Assembly: GCF_014192375.1 (NCBI RefSeq)
Contig: NZ_JACHXV010000007.1
Coordinates: 1-64,000 of the forward strand
Direction: 5' to 3'
Origin: Endobacter medicaginis
GTDB taxonomy: Bacteria; Pseudomonadota; Alphaproteobacteria; Acetobacterales; Acetobacteraceae
Length of the DNA: 64,000 nucleotides
The position numbers and the translations under genes are program-made. Shown here in pieces: positions 56,311 through 64,000 of the stretch (position 1 is the stretch's first letter; each line of letters opens with the position of its first letter). The notes beneath the pieces were generated by a model that worked only from the letters and a program-made list of their open reading frames with translations, did not search any database and was not told the DNA's origin.

Positions 56311-57084
56311 TCAGTCGCGGCGGCTGCCGGTGAACTGCAGCAGCAGGGTGAAGAGGTTGATGAAGTTGAGATAAAGGCTCAGCGAATCATACACCGCCGC
56401 CTTGGCGACGATGTCGCCGCCGCCGGCATAGGCGAGATTCTGGGTGTAGTTCCACTTGATGCGCTGGGTGTCGAAGGCGGTCAGACCGACGAAGACAAGC
56501 ACGCCGATCGCGCTGACCACGAACTGCACCATCGGGGAGTGCAGGAACATGTTGACCAGGCCGGCGATGATGATGCCGATCAGACCCATCATCAGGAAGC
56601 TGCCGAAGCGCGAGAGGTCGGCGCGGGTGGTGTAGCCGTACAGGCTCATCGCGGCGAAGGTCGCGGCCGTGATGAAGAAGGTCTGCACGATGGAGATGTC
56701 GGTGTAGATGAAGAAGATGTTGGTGAGACTCGCACCCATCACCGCGCAGAAGGCCCAGAACAGCGCCTGTGCCGAGCCGCGCGAGAGGCGGTTGACGCCG
56801 AAGCTGAGCACCAGGACGAAGGCGAGCGGCGCGAAGATGCTGGCGTAGCCCAGCAGCGTCGGATGAAGCTGCATGTTGCCGTAGGCGTTCGGCACCACGT
56901 GATAGAACAGCGCGCGCAGCCCGGTATGGGCGACGCCATAGGCGACCAGACCGGTCAGCAGCACGCCGGACGCCATCCAATTGTAGATGCGCAGCATGTA
57001 GGCCCGCAGACCGGCATCGATCGCGCCTGCCTGCGCGGTCGCACCCGGTATGCCGGCCGATCGGTAGTCAGGCATGAAGGCCAT
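56311..57084 (-). CDS. ybhL: Bax inhibitor-1/YccA family membrane protein
   Basis: 257 residues with seven membrane helices after a cytoplasmic N-terminus (YRSAGIPGATAQAGAIDAGLRAYMLRIYNWMASG). Conserved segments are GRSLYGYTTRADLSRFGSFLMMGLIGI-like and LVFVGLTAFDTQRIKWNY, with the characteristic Asp of the BI-1 channel fold. Bacterial members interact with FtsH or conduct calcium; the role here is unknown. ATG 57084 has GGGAG 7 bases upstream; an in-frame start 10 codons earlier lacks one. Confidence 0.9.
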   Translation of the reverse strand: MAFMPDYRSAGIPGATAQAGAIDAGLRAYMLRIYNWMASGVLLTGLVAYGVAHTGLRALFYHVVPNAYGNMQLHPTLLGYASIFAPLAFVLVLSFGVNRLSRGSAQALFWAFCAVMGASLTNIFFIYTDISIVQTFFITAATFAAMSLYGYTTRADLSRFGSFLMMGLIGIIIAGLVNMFLHSPMVQFVVSAIGVLVFVGLTAFDTQRIKWNYTQNLAYAGGGDIVAKAAVYDSLSLYLNFINLFTLLLQFTGSRRD

Positions 57085-57150
57085 GATCGAACTCCCAAGG
57101 ATCGCTTCCCTCACGCTAGCACAGGCAGGCGGTGGAAGCTGACAGCAATC
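57085..57150 (-). ncRNA. Possible ybhL leader RNA
   Basis: A conserved RNA (the ybhL motif) is known upstream of ybhL genes in alphaproteobacteria. The minus strand here includes GAGGGAAGCGATCCTTGGGAG followed by GATC before the ATG, which could be its 3' part; GATC...GATC can pair around the ribosome site. I do not remember the consensus well enough to be sure. Confidence 0.3.
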
Positions 57151-57326
57151 TTGGTGTTACAATACCACCGGTCAAGCCGCATGGCGCCGACCGGCGGATT
57201 AACTCGGCGATAACCGTCGCGGAGCATGCTCGCCGACACCGGGGCCCGCGACTCGCGGGCCGCATTGACCCCCGGGATGGGGCTTGGCACGCTGTGATCC
57301 CGGGCATTCGGTGGATGGAGGGTTTG

Positions 57327-57860
57327 ATGCGCCTGTTCGTCGCACTCGATCTGCCCTGGTCCGTGCGCGAGCGTCTCGCGGATCTCGCCGGCAGCCTGGC
57401 GGGCGCGCGCTGGGTCCCGGCTGAGAACTACCACATCACGCTGCGCTTCATCGGCGAGACGCCCAACCATGTCGCCGAGGAGATCGATCTGGCCCTCGCG
57501 GCGGTGAAGGCGCGTGGCTTCAACGTCGAGATCGCCGGGTTCGGCACGTTCGAGCGCCAGGGCCGGCCGACCACGCTGTGGGCACGGGTGGCGCCCAATC
57601 CGGCGCTCGACCATCTCCAGGGCAAGGTGGATACCGCACTGCGCCGCGCCGGGCTCGATGCCGAGCGCCGGCGCTTCTGTCCGCATATCACGCTGGCCCG
57701 CGTGGACCATGTCGCCCCTGCCGCGTTGGCGAGCTGGGTCGCCGCGCATAACCTGATGCGCAGCGCGCCCGTCGAGGTGCAGCACTTCACCCTGTTCAGC
57801 TCCGCGCTCGGCAAGGAGCAGTCCGTCTACACACCGGAGGTCGATTATGCGCTTGCCTGA
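57327..57860 (+). CDS. thpR: RNA 2',3'-cyclic phosphodiesterase (ThpR/LigT)
   Basis: A 177-residue 2H phosphoesterase with both HxT motifs, YHITLRFIGE (about residues 33-42) and CPHITLARV (about 116-124), and start MRLFVALDLP. It opens 2',3'-cyclic phosphate RNA ends. A GGAGGG site lies close to ATG 57327. The next gene overlaps its end by 14 bases. Confidence 0.92.
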   Translation: MRLFVALDLPWSVRERLADLAGSLAGARWVPAENYHITLRFIGETPNHVAEEIDLALAAVKARGFNVEIAGFGTFERQGRPTTLWARVAPNPALDHLQGKVDTALRRAGLDAERRRFCPHITLARVDHVAPAALASWVAAHNLMRSAPVEVQHFTLFSSALGKEQSVYTPEVDYALA

Positions 57861-58377
57861 GCGGCGGTTCCTACATCCGGCGGCGCCGCTGCTGGCAGGT
57901 GCGCTCGCCGTGACCGGAGGCGACGGCCTTGCCCGTGCGGCGCAGGTCAATCCCTATCCGGCGCCGGCGCGGGCCTCCACCATGGCGGTGGCGCCGCTGT
58001 ATGTCGGCCCCGCCTGGGGCGACGCCAATCCGCAGGCGCGGACCGCGACCCTGCATGTGCGGATCGACAATACCGGCACCGTGCCGGACCGGCTGGTGCG
58101 CATCAACTGCGCGCCGATCGGCCAGGCAGCACTGCTCGACGGCATCGTGCGCCAGGTCGACGGCGTGCAGCAGAACGGGCTCGACATCCCCGGCCGCACG
58201 CCCGGCAGCGATGCGGACCTCGCTTCGGCAGCGCAGGCCGACATCTCGCTGACCGGGCTGCAGAGCCATCTCGCGCCGGGGATGACGGTGTCGTGCACGC
58301 TCGGCTTCCTCAATGCCGGCGAGCGGCTGGTGGTGTTCTCGCTCGGCGCGCCGGGAAACCCCGTCAACGAACCCTGA
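57847..58377 (+). CDS. Exported PCuAC-like protein, copper ligands not seen
   Basis: 176 residues with a long signal-like N-terminus (HPAAPLLAGALAVTGGDGLARA) and a beta-sandwich pattern: ATLHVRIDNTGTVPDRLVRI, ISLTGLQSHLAPGMTVSCTLGFLNAGERLVV. This follows the PCu(A)C copper-chaperone family. The usual His-Met ligand set (HxxM and M-x-H) is absent, so copper binding is doubtful. Overlaps thpR. Confidence 0.6.
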   Translation: MRLPERRFLHPAAPLLAGALAVTGGDGLARAAQVNPYPAPARASTMAVAPLYVGPAWGDANPQARTATLHVRIDNTGTVPDRLVRINCAPIGQAALLDGIVRQVDGVQQNGLDIPGRTPGSDADLASAAQADISLTGLQSHLAPGMTVSCTLGFLNAGERLVVFSLGAPGNPVNEP

Positions 58378-58957
58378 GCCCGATCGCGAGGATCTCGCCA
58401 GCCTCGCCGCCGAGATCCGCGCCTGCCGGGTCTGCGCCGAGGTCCTGCCGCTGGGGCCGCGGCCGATCATCCATGTCTCGACCACCGCGCGGCTGCTGAT
58501 CGCGAGCCAGGCGCCGGGCACCAAGGTGCATCTGTCGGGACTGTCGTTCTGGGACGCGTCCGGCGACCGGCTGCGCGACTGGCTCGGGGTCGACAAGGCG
58601 ACCTTCTACGACGACAGCCGCATCGCCATCGCGCCGATGGGGTTCTGCTATCCGGGCCGGCTGCCGAACGGTGGCGACCGGCCGCCGCGGCCGGAATGCG
58701 CGCCACTGTGGCGGGCGCGGCTGCTGGCGGCGATGCCGCAGGTGAAGCTCACGCTGCTGGTGGGATCGTATGCCCAGGCCTGGGCGCTCGGGCGCGGCCA
58801 GATGACCGAGCGGGTGCGGCGGTTCCGCGACTACCTGCCGCAGGTCATGCCGTTGCCGCACCCGTCCTGGCGCACCGGCGTGTGGGAGCGTCGCAACCCG
58901 TGGTTTGCTGCGGAGGTGCTGCCGGAGTTGCGACGGCGGGTGGCGGAACTGCTCTGA
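58313..58957 (+). CDS. Uracil-DNA glycosylase-family protein
   Basis: 214 residues. RACRVCAEVLPLGPRPIIHVS, LLIASQAPGTKVHLSGLSFWDASGDRLRDWLG, MGFCYPGR, LLVGSYAQAWALG and MPLPHPSWR form the UDG superfamily order (active-site QAPG and late HPS). Such members excise uracil or act on other damaged bases; only two of the four FeS Cys of family 4 are evident (CRVC), so the subfamily is uncertain. The only ATG is 58313, overlapping the previous gene by 65 bases. Confidence 0.82.
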   Translation: MPASGWWCSRSARRETPSTNPEPDREDLASLAAEIRACRVCAEVLPLGPRPIIHVSTTARLLIASQAPGTKVHLSGLSFWDASGDRLRDWLGVDKATFYDDSRIAIAPMGFCYPGRLPNGGDRPPRPECAPLWRARLLAAMPQVKLTLLVGSYAQAWALGRGQMTERVRRFRDYLPQVMPLPHPSWRTGVWERRNPWFAAEVLPELRRRVAELL

Positions 58958-59007
58958 GCTCCCCGCATGCTTCTCGATGAAAAACGCCGCCGCCCCTCAT
59001 GACAGGT

Positions 59008-59925
59008 TCATGACACCCTTTCGTCCAGATAAGGCTTCAGCACGTCCCGTATCCAATCCATAAATATCCGGACGCGACGCGACAGGTTTCGTCGATGGGC
59101 AACGACGAAAGACACTGGCAATGCTTCGGGGCGCAAGGTTGGGAGGATTTCCACCAATGTGCCGTCGTGAAAGTGATGCTGAAGAGAAAACAAGGGGGCC
59201 TGGATCAGGCCAATACCGGCCAGGCCAGCCGCCTCGTATGTCTGGACACTATTCACCTGCAGGTTTCCAGCCAGAGGAAGCGTGGCATAGGCACCGCCAT
59301 CGGGATATTCCCAGCCAGGAGGCCTGGCGCCAAGCGTCATGGTGTAGTGAACCATACGATGCCCTTGCGACTGAAGGTCATCCAGCGTCTGGGGAGTGCC
59401 ATGGCGCTCCAGGTATTCGGGACTGGCAGCATTCACCATCCGCAAGTGACCAAGAGGTCGGGAAATGAGCGTTTCATCGCCGATCGGACCCAAGCGCAGG
59501 ACACAGTCGAAACTCTCCTGAACCAAATCGACCCGCCGGTCTGTGCTGGACATTTCCAGGACGAATTCCGGATGGTTGGCCATGAAGGTGGGCAAGGCCG
59601 GCATAACGATGCGGCGCGCCAGTTCGGTCGGCAAATCAACCCGGAGCCGCCCTCGGATGGCAGCCTGGTCGCCGGAAAACATTGACTGCAGCTCATCGAA
59701 ATCCGTCAGCAGATCATGGGCACGCGCCAGAAAGGCTCGCCCGTCTTCCGTGAGCTGCACGGAACGCGTCGTCCGGTGCAGAAGCCGCACCCCGATCTCG
59801 GATTCCAGTTTGCGAACGGCCAGCGAGGCGCTTCCCTTCGGCATCCCGAGACTGTCGGCCGCACGTGTAAAGCTTGCCATATCGGCCACGCGGATGAACA
59901 CGGCCAGGGCCTCGAGATTTCGCAT
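59008..59925 (-). CDS. LysR-family regulator of the aldo/keto reductase island
   Basis: 305 residues. The N-terminal helix-turn-helix (ASFTRAADSLGMPKGSASLAVRKLE) and a C-terminal effector domain (GRLRVDLPTELARRIVMPALP, DLVQESFDCVLRLGPIGD) are intact. It diverges from the aldo/keto reductase gene and likely controls it. Third codon positions are visibly less GC-rich than the neighbours, which suggests acquisition by transfer. Confidence 0.92.
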   Translation of the reverse strand: MRNLEALAVFIRVADMASFTRAADSLGMPKGSASLAVRKLESEIGVRLLHRTTRSVQLTEDGRAFLARAHDLLTDFDELQSMFSGDQAAIRGRLRVDLPTELARRIVMPALPTFMANHPEFVLEMSSTDRRVDLVQESFDCVLRLGPIGDETLISRPLGHLRMVNAASPEYLERHGTPQTLDDLQSQGHRMVHYTMTLGARPPGWEYPDGGAYATLPLAGNLQVNSVQTYEAAGLAGIGLIQAPLFSLQHHFHDGTLVEILPTLRPEALPVSFVVAHRRNLSRRVRIFMDWIRDVLKPYLDERVS

Positions 59926-59955
59926 CCATCACTCCTGGAAGGATTGTTTTGGAAA

Positions 59956-59992
59956 ATGATAACAATGCGTTTGGTTACACGATATTTATCAT
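59956..59992. promoter_or_regulatory. Inverted repeat in the LysR/AKR intergenic region
   Basis: ATGATAA (59956-59962) and TTATCAT (59986-59992) form a perfect 7-bp inverted repeat in an AT-rich stretch between the divergent genes, the expected site for the LysR protein. Confidence 0.45.
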
Positions 59993-60061
59993 AAGAAAAT
60001 CACACACCATGCTGTTGGCTCATCATCCAGATGACCCGGTCAACGGCAGAGGTGAATCTCC

Positions 60062-61117
60062 ATGAAATACAATCAACTAGGACGCACAGGACTGTTCGTT
60101 TCCGAACTTTGCCTCGGGACCATGACGCTCGGCGGCAATACCGATGCGGGCATGTGGAAAATGATCGGTGCGTTGGGTCAGGATGAAGCCGATGCGCTGA
60201 TCGGCCACGCTCTCGCCTCGGGCATAAACTTCATCGACACCGCTGATGCCTACTCATTTGGCCACTCCGAGCGCCTGGTGGGCCAGGCCCTGCGAAACCT
60301 CGACGTCAAGCGCAGCGACGTCGTGATCTCAACGAAGACAGGGGTATCGACAGGGGACGGTCCCAATGATCGCGGCGCGTCGCGTGCCCACATCATGGAT
60401 TCGGTCAGCGCCAGTCTGAAGCGGCTACAACTCGATTACATCGATCTCTATCAGATCCACAGCAGCGATCCCGTAACCCCGATTGAGGAAACGCTCCGCG
60501 CTCTGGACGACCTGCGCAGTCAGGGACTCGTACGCTATTTTGGCGTCTCCAATTGGCGCGCCGGCAAAATTGGCAAAGCCCTCGGATTGAGTGCCGCATC
60601 CGGGATCGGCCGGTTTGAAACCCTTCAGGCCTATTATTCCATCGCTGGCCGCGACCTCGAACGCGACCTTGTACCCCTGGTCACTGACGAAAGACTGGGA
60701 CTGATGGTGTGGTCGCCGCTTGCGGGTGGCCTGTTGTCGGGAAAGTTCGGTCCAGGCGCACCTACGGTCGAAGGGGCACGTCGCACCGAATTCGACTTCC
60801 CGCCAGTCAATCTGGATCGAGCCTGGGCCTGTGTTGCGGAGATGCGTGAAATTGCCGATGCACGAGGCGTCTCGGTCGCGAGAATTGCCCTGGCCTGGTT
60901 GCTGGCGAAGCCATATGTGACGAGCGTCATTGTTGGAGCGAAGAAGGTCGTGCAGCTTGAGGACAATCTCGGTGCAACCGAGGTCGTCTTGACGGCTGAC
61001 GAGATGGGCCGGTTGGACGCAGTCAGCGCACTTCCGGCTGAGTATCCCGGCTGGATGATCGAAAATCAGGATGAGGGCCGGGTGCCTCAACCTTTCAGAC
61101 GCACGACGTCGGCATAA
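60062..61117 (+). CDS. Aldo/keto reductase
   Basis: 351 residues: an NADPH-dependent TIM-barrel reductase of the AKR family (KYNQLGRTGLFVSELCLGTMTLGG start; GINFIDTADAYSFGHSE with catalytic Asp and Tyr; YIDLYQIHS; VIVGAKKVVQLEDNLGA near the end). It reduces carbonyl compounds; substrate unknown. Codon use is less GC-rich than in most of the window, like its LysR partner. Confidence 0.93.
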   Translation: MKYNQLGRTGLFVSELCLGTMTLGGNTDAGMWKMIGALGQDEADALIGHALASGINFIDTADAYSFGHSERLVGQALRNLDVKRSDVVISTKTGVSTGDGPNDRGASRAHIMDSVSASLKRLQLDYIDLYQIHSSDPVTPIEETLRALDDLRSQGLVRYFGVSNWRAGKIGKALGLSAASGIGRFETLQAYYSIAGRDLERDLVPLVTDERLGLMVWSPLAGGLLSGKFGPGAPTVEGARRTEFDFPPVNLDRAWACVAEMREIADARGVSVARIALAWLLAKPYVTSVIVGAKKVVQLEDNLGATEVVLTADEMGRLDAVSALPAEYPGWMIENQDEGRVPQPFRRTTSA

Positions 61118-61194
61118 CTTGGCCCGACACCGTAAACCCCACGATGCTGATCGATGATCATCGCCTGAACGGGGGGTCGAGCTCCGCCTGAGCG

Positions 61195-61269
61195 AACCAG
61201 CGTCAGGTAGGGCACGACCACCGGCCACCCGTCGTCGGAAATGTCAGAAGGATACGGTTTGCGGGCACT
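61195..61269 (-). pseudogene. Remnant of an IS5-like transposase
   Basis: The minus strand encodes RKPYPSDISDDGWPVVVPYL, which matches the typical N-terminus of IS5/IS1031-type transposases (RKxYPSDVSDEEWAxVAPYLTL). Only about 25 residues are recognisable; the DDE catalytic core is absent. It lies between the aldo/keto reductase and the arginine genes, so it marks a past insertion. Confidence 0.6.
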
Positions 61270-61385
61270 CGTCCTGCCCTCCCGCCTGAACCAGGCCGGT
61301 CGGGAAGTACGTGACACCCTCTAGCCAGCAGGCCCGCGCCTTGTCACAACACGCGCGCCCGATACATCCGAACAAAGGCATCGAC

Positions 61386-62246
61386 ATGACCGCCTCGCCG
61401 CTGATCATGATGGTCGACCCTGCCCATTACGAGGTCTCCTACCAGATCAATCCGTGGATGGAGCCCGGCACCTGGGCCGCGGATTCGCAGGCCAATGGCG
61501 AACGCGCCCGCGCCTCGTTCGCCGCCCTGCGTTCCGCCCTCACCGGGGCGGGGGCGCGGGTGACGACGGTGGCCGGCATTGCCGGACTGCCGGACATGGT
61601 GTTTCCGGCCAATGCGGCGGTGGTGCTGGATCGGCGCGTGCTGGTGGCGCGTTTCGCCTGGCCGCAGCGCCAGGGCGAGACCGACGCCTTCGTCGAGACC
61701 TTCGCCGCGCTGGCACGGCACAACATCATCGAGGAGGTCGCCACCTTCCCCGAGGATTCGGTGCACGAAGGCGCGGGCGATGCGATCTGGGACCAGCGGC
61801 GGCGGTTCTTCTGGGCCGGGCACGGCCAGCGCACCAACCTCGCCGGCGTGCATGCGGTGGAGGATTTCTTCCGGCAGAAGACGGTGCGCCTCGAACTCGC
61901 CACCCCCGACTACTACCATCTCGATACGTGCTTCTGCCCGCTCTCGGGCGGACATGTGCTGTATTATCCCAAGGCGTTCACCGAGGAGGGCCTGCGCACC
62001 ATCGAGGCGCATGTCGCTCCCGAGCAGCGGATCGTGGCGAGCGACGAGGATGCGGCGGCGCTGTGCGTCAACGCGGTCAATCTCGGCCGCACGGTGGTGA
62101 TGGCCAAGGCGCCCCCTGCCCTGCGCGCCCGGCTGGAGGCCGCGGGCTATGAGGTGCGCGAGGTCGATCTGGGACCGTTCATCCTGTCGGGCGGGGCGGC
62201 CTACTGCATGACGCTGCGGCTGGACCGCAGCAGCGATCCGGCGTGA
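61386..62246 (+). CDS. Arginine/dimethylarginine hydrolase-like amidinotransferase-fold enzyme
   Basis: 286 residues of the DDAH/amidinotransferase superfamily. INPWMEPGT near the start, [44 protein letters not shown] with the catalytic His, and a late Cys in [11 protein letters not shown] fit the pentein fold with a Cys nucleophile. The INPWM/MVFPAN form is close to arginine dihydrolase (ArgZ/AgrE) types. The coupled ornithine aminotransferase suggests arginine (or citrulline) to ornithine. DDAH activity is an alternative. ATG 61386; longer in-frame starts are in non-conserved sequence. Confidence 0.82.
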   Translation: MTASPLIMMVDPAHYEVSYQINPWMEPGTWAADSQANGERARASFAALRSALTGAGARVTTVAGIAGLPDMVFPANAAVVLDRRVLVARFAWPQRQGETDAFVETFAALARHNIIEEVATFPEDSVHEGAGDAIWDQRRRFFWAGHGQRTNLAGVHAVEDFFRQKTVRLELATPDYYHLDTCFCPLSGGHVLYYPKAFTEEGLRTIEAHVAPEQRIVASDEDAAALCVNAVNLGRTVVMAKAPPALRARLEAAGYEVREVDLGPFILSGGAAYCMTLRLDRSSDPA

Positions 62247-63469
62247 GCGATCGCGCGGCAGCCGCCATCGCGCTCGAGAAGCGGTTCGGGGCGAACAACT
62301 ACAAGCCGCTCGACATCGTCATCGAGCGCGGCGAGGGCGTGTGGGTCTGGGATGTCGAGGGGCGGCGCTATCTCGACTGCCTGGCCGCCTATTCCGCGGT
62401 CAACCAGGGGCATTGCCACCCGCGCATCGTCGCGGCGCTGAGCGAACAGGCGGCGCGGCTGTCGCTGACCTCGCGGGCGTTCCGCAACGACCAGCTCGGC
62501 GCGTTCTACGAGGAGCTGATCGCGGTGCTGCGCCCGGCGATGCCGAAGGCGGAGCGCGTGCTGCCGATGAATTCCGGCGCCGAGGCGGTGGAAAGCGCGC
62601 TCAAGCTGGCCCGCAAATGGGGCTACGAGCGGCATGGCATCCCGGCCGGGCAGGCGGAGATCGTGGTGTGCGCGGAGAATTTCCACGGGCGCACCATCGC
62701 CATCGTCGGCTTTTCCACCGATCCCGGCTCGAACGGCAATTTCGGCCCCTTCCCGGCCGGGTTCCGCACCGTGCCGTATGGCGACGCCTCCGCGATGGCG
62801 GCGGCGATCGGGCCGAACACCGCCGCGGTGCTGGTCGAGCCGATCCAGGGCGAGGCCGGCGTCATCATCCCGCCGCCGGGCTGGCTCGCGGAAATCCGGC
62901 GACTGTGCGACGCAGCCGGCTGCCTGCTGATCCTCGACGAGATCCAGACCGGGCTGGGCCGCACCGGGCGCTGGCTGGCGGCCGAACACGAGGGGGTGGG
63001 CGCGGACCTCACCCTGCTGGGCAAGGCGCTGGGCGGGGGGCTGTATCCGGTCTCGGCGGTGGTCGGGCGGGCGGATGTGATCGAAGTGCTGACCCCGGGC
63101 ACGCATGGCTCGACCTTCGGCGGCAATCCGCTGGCCTGCGCGGTGGCGCGCGCCTCGCTGGCGGTGCTGCGCGACGAGCAGATGATCGGCCGCGCGGACG
63201 CGCAGGGACGCCGGGTGATGGCAGCACTCGAGGCGGCCGCCCTGCCAGGCGTGGTGGCGATCCGCGGGCGGGGGCTGATGATCGCGCTCGATCTCGATGC
63301 GCGCGCGGGCGGCGCGCGACGTTACTGCGAGGCGCTCGCCGCGGCCGGGCTGCTGTGCAAGGAGACGCACGACCACACCATCCGCCTCGCCCCGCCACTG
63401 GTGCTCAGTGACGAGGAGGCGGACGCGATAGTCGCGACACTGGCACGGGTGTTCGCCGAATTGGCCTGA
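62243..63469 (+). CDS. rocD: Ornithine aminotransferase
   Basis: 408 residues, class III PLP-dependent. [43 protein letters not shown]-type start segment is characteristic; [37 protein letters not shown] and [17 protein letters not shown] (PLP Lys) are intact. It converts ornithine and 2-oxoglutarate to glutamate-5-semialdehyde. GTG start overlapping the hydrolase stop by 4 bases; the two make an arginine-to-glutamate branch. Confidence 0.92.
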   Translation: MSDRAAAAIALEKRFGANNYKPLDIVIERGEGVWVWDVEGRRYLDCLAAYSAVNQGHCHPRIVAALSEQAARLSLTSRAFRNDQLGAFYEELIAVLRPAMPKAERVLPMNSGAEAVESALKLARKWGYERHGIPAGQAEIVVCAENFHGRTIAIVGFSTDPGSNGNFGPFPAGFRTVPYGDASAMAAAIGPNTAAVLVEPIQGEAGVIIPPPGWLAEIRRLCDAAGCLLILDEIQTGLGRTGRWLAAEHEGVGADLTLLGKALGGGLYPVSAVVGRADVIEVLTPGTHGSTFGGNPLACAVARASLAVLRDEQMIGRADAQGRRVMAALEAAALPGVVAIRGRGLMIALDLDARAGGARRYCEALAAAGLLCKETHDHTIRLAPPLVLSDEEADAIVATLARVFAELA

Positions 63470-63494
63470 GTGACCGGGCGCGTTACACAACGAC

Positions 63495-64000
63495 ATGCAT
63501 GTCGCGACGCCCGTTCTGCTTCTCCTGCTGGTCATCGCCGTGGCCGGGCCGCTGTCGCGGCTGGTGCGGCTGCCGCTGCCGCTGCTGCTGATCGCCGCCG
63601 GGGCGGCGCTGGCGGTGGCCGGGGTGCATGTGCGCTTCGAGCCGGACCTGTTCCTGCTGCTGTTCATTCCGCCGCTGCTGTTCTCGGACGCGTTCCTGAT
63701 GCCGCTGCGCGAGTTCCGGCAGGTGCAGGGGGTGGTGATCGCGATGGCTGTCGGCCTGGTGCTGTTCAGCACGCTGGGCGGCGGCTGGCTGCTGCATGCG
63801 ATCGTGCCGGAACTGCCGCTGGTGGTGGGCTTCACGCTGGCGGCGATCCTGTCGCCGACCGATGCGGTCTCGGTGGGCAGCATGATCGACGAGACGCAGG
63901 TCCCGAGCCGGTTCATGCGCATCCTGCAGGGCGAGGCGCTGCTCAACGACGCCTCGGGGCTGGTCTGCTTCAAGTTCGCCGCGGCGGCGGCGATGACCGG
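63495..64000 (+). CDS. NhaP-type Na+/H+ antiporter (partial)
   Basis: The 5' end of a cation:proton antiporter of the CPA1/NhaP type, cut by the window edge after about 168 residues. At least five membrane helices are visible (VLLLLLVIAVAGPLSRL; LFLLLFIPPLLFSDAFL; VVIAMAVGLVLFSTLGG), together with the ion-binding region LSPTDAVSVGSM and GEALLNDASGLV. ATG 63495 follows rocD by 25 bases; likely start. Confidence 0.9.
   Translation, partial: MHVATPVLLLLLVIAVAGPLSRLVRLPLPLLLIAAGAALAVAGVHVRFEPDLFLLLFIPPLLFSDAFLMPLREFRQVQGVVIAMAVGLVLFSTLGGGWLLHAIVPELPLVVGFTLAAILSPTDAVSVGSMIDETQVPSRFMRILQGEALLNDASGLVCFKFAAAAAMT

Overview
The window comes from a high-GC alphaproteobacterium, most probably of the Rhodospirillales/Acetobacteraceae type; this is an inference from gene content. 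Supporting markers are a serC-leader-type RNA ahead of serC, the hisZ-purA neighbourhood, the FtsZ-binding protein FzlA, a CarD/fdxA/S4/SUV3-helicase block, RpoH after an RluD-type synthase, and a three-subunit proton-translocating transhydrogenase. No rRNA, tRNA, CRISPR array, prophage or intact insertion sequence was seen.

Layout. 1-1.4 kb: a 5'-damaged MetA-type outer-membrane gene and an unknown beta-rich protein. 1.8-6 kb: thrS and two glycosyltransferases. 6-9.2 kb: a hydrolase/GNAT pair, a secreted methyltransferase-like protein and fzlA. 9.3-12.5 kb: minCDE followed by an MFS transporter. 12.5-16.8 kb: an OmpA-domain protein, an ABC exporter and a glycosyltransferase diverging across a palindrome-rich gap. 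17-20 kb: queH, a tiny acidic ORF, an rluD-like gene and rpoH. 20-26.2 kb: a pseudokinase with a membrane partner, then serC-hisZ-purA on the minus strand. 26.3-32.5 kb: five overlapping genes for a Hyf/complex-I-like membrane complex without nickel ligands or FeS subunits. 32.6-36.8 kb: surface polysaccharide genes (WbpE-like aminotransferase, CapD/WbpM-like dehydratase, WecA-like transferase). 36.8-43.8 kb: LLM oxidoreductase, an EipA-like exported protein, MarR regulator, M17 aminopeptidase, SUV3-like helicase and an S4 protein. 43.8-46.8 kb: a LysR/SDR pair sits between the S4 gene and fdxA-carD. 46.9-52 kb: an overlapping operon YfiR - TonB-dependent receptor - MHYT-like/PAS/GGDEF/EAL protein. 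52-55 kb: pntAA-pntAB-pntB. 55-59 kb: an unknown secreted protein, a Bax-inhibitor-1 family protein, thpR, a PCuAC-like protein and a uracil-DNA-glycosylase-family protein. 59-61.3 kb: a less GC-rich LysR/aldo-keto reductase island beside an IS5-like transposase remnant. 61.4-64 kb: an arginine-hydrolase/ornithine-aminotransferase pair and a truncated NhaP-type antiporter.

The most unusual units are the YfiR-TonB receptor-c-di-GMP operon, whose sensor looks like an MHYT domain that has lost its signature; the Hyf-like complex with no electron-transfer subunit in sight; the duplicated 3' half of the serC leader behind that complex; a perfect dyad in the spacer of the rpoH promoter; and a pseudokinase lacking catalytic residues. 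Many same-strand genes overlap by 1-4 bases, so translational coupling is common.
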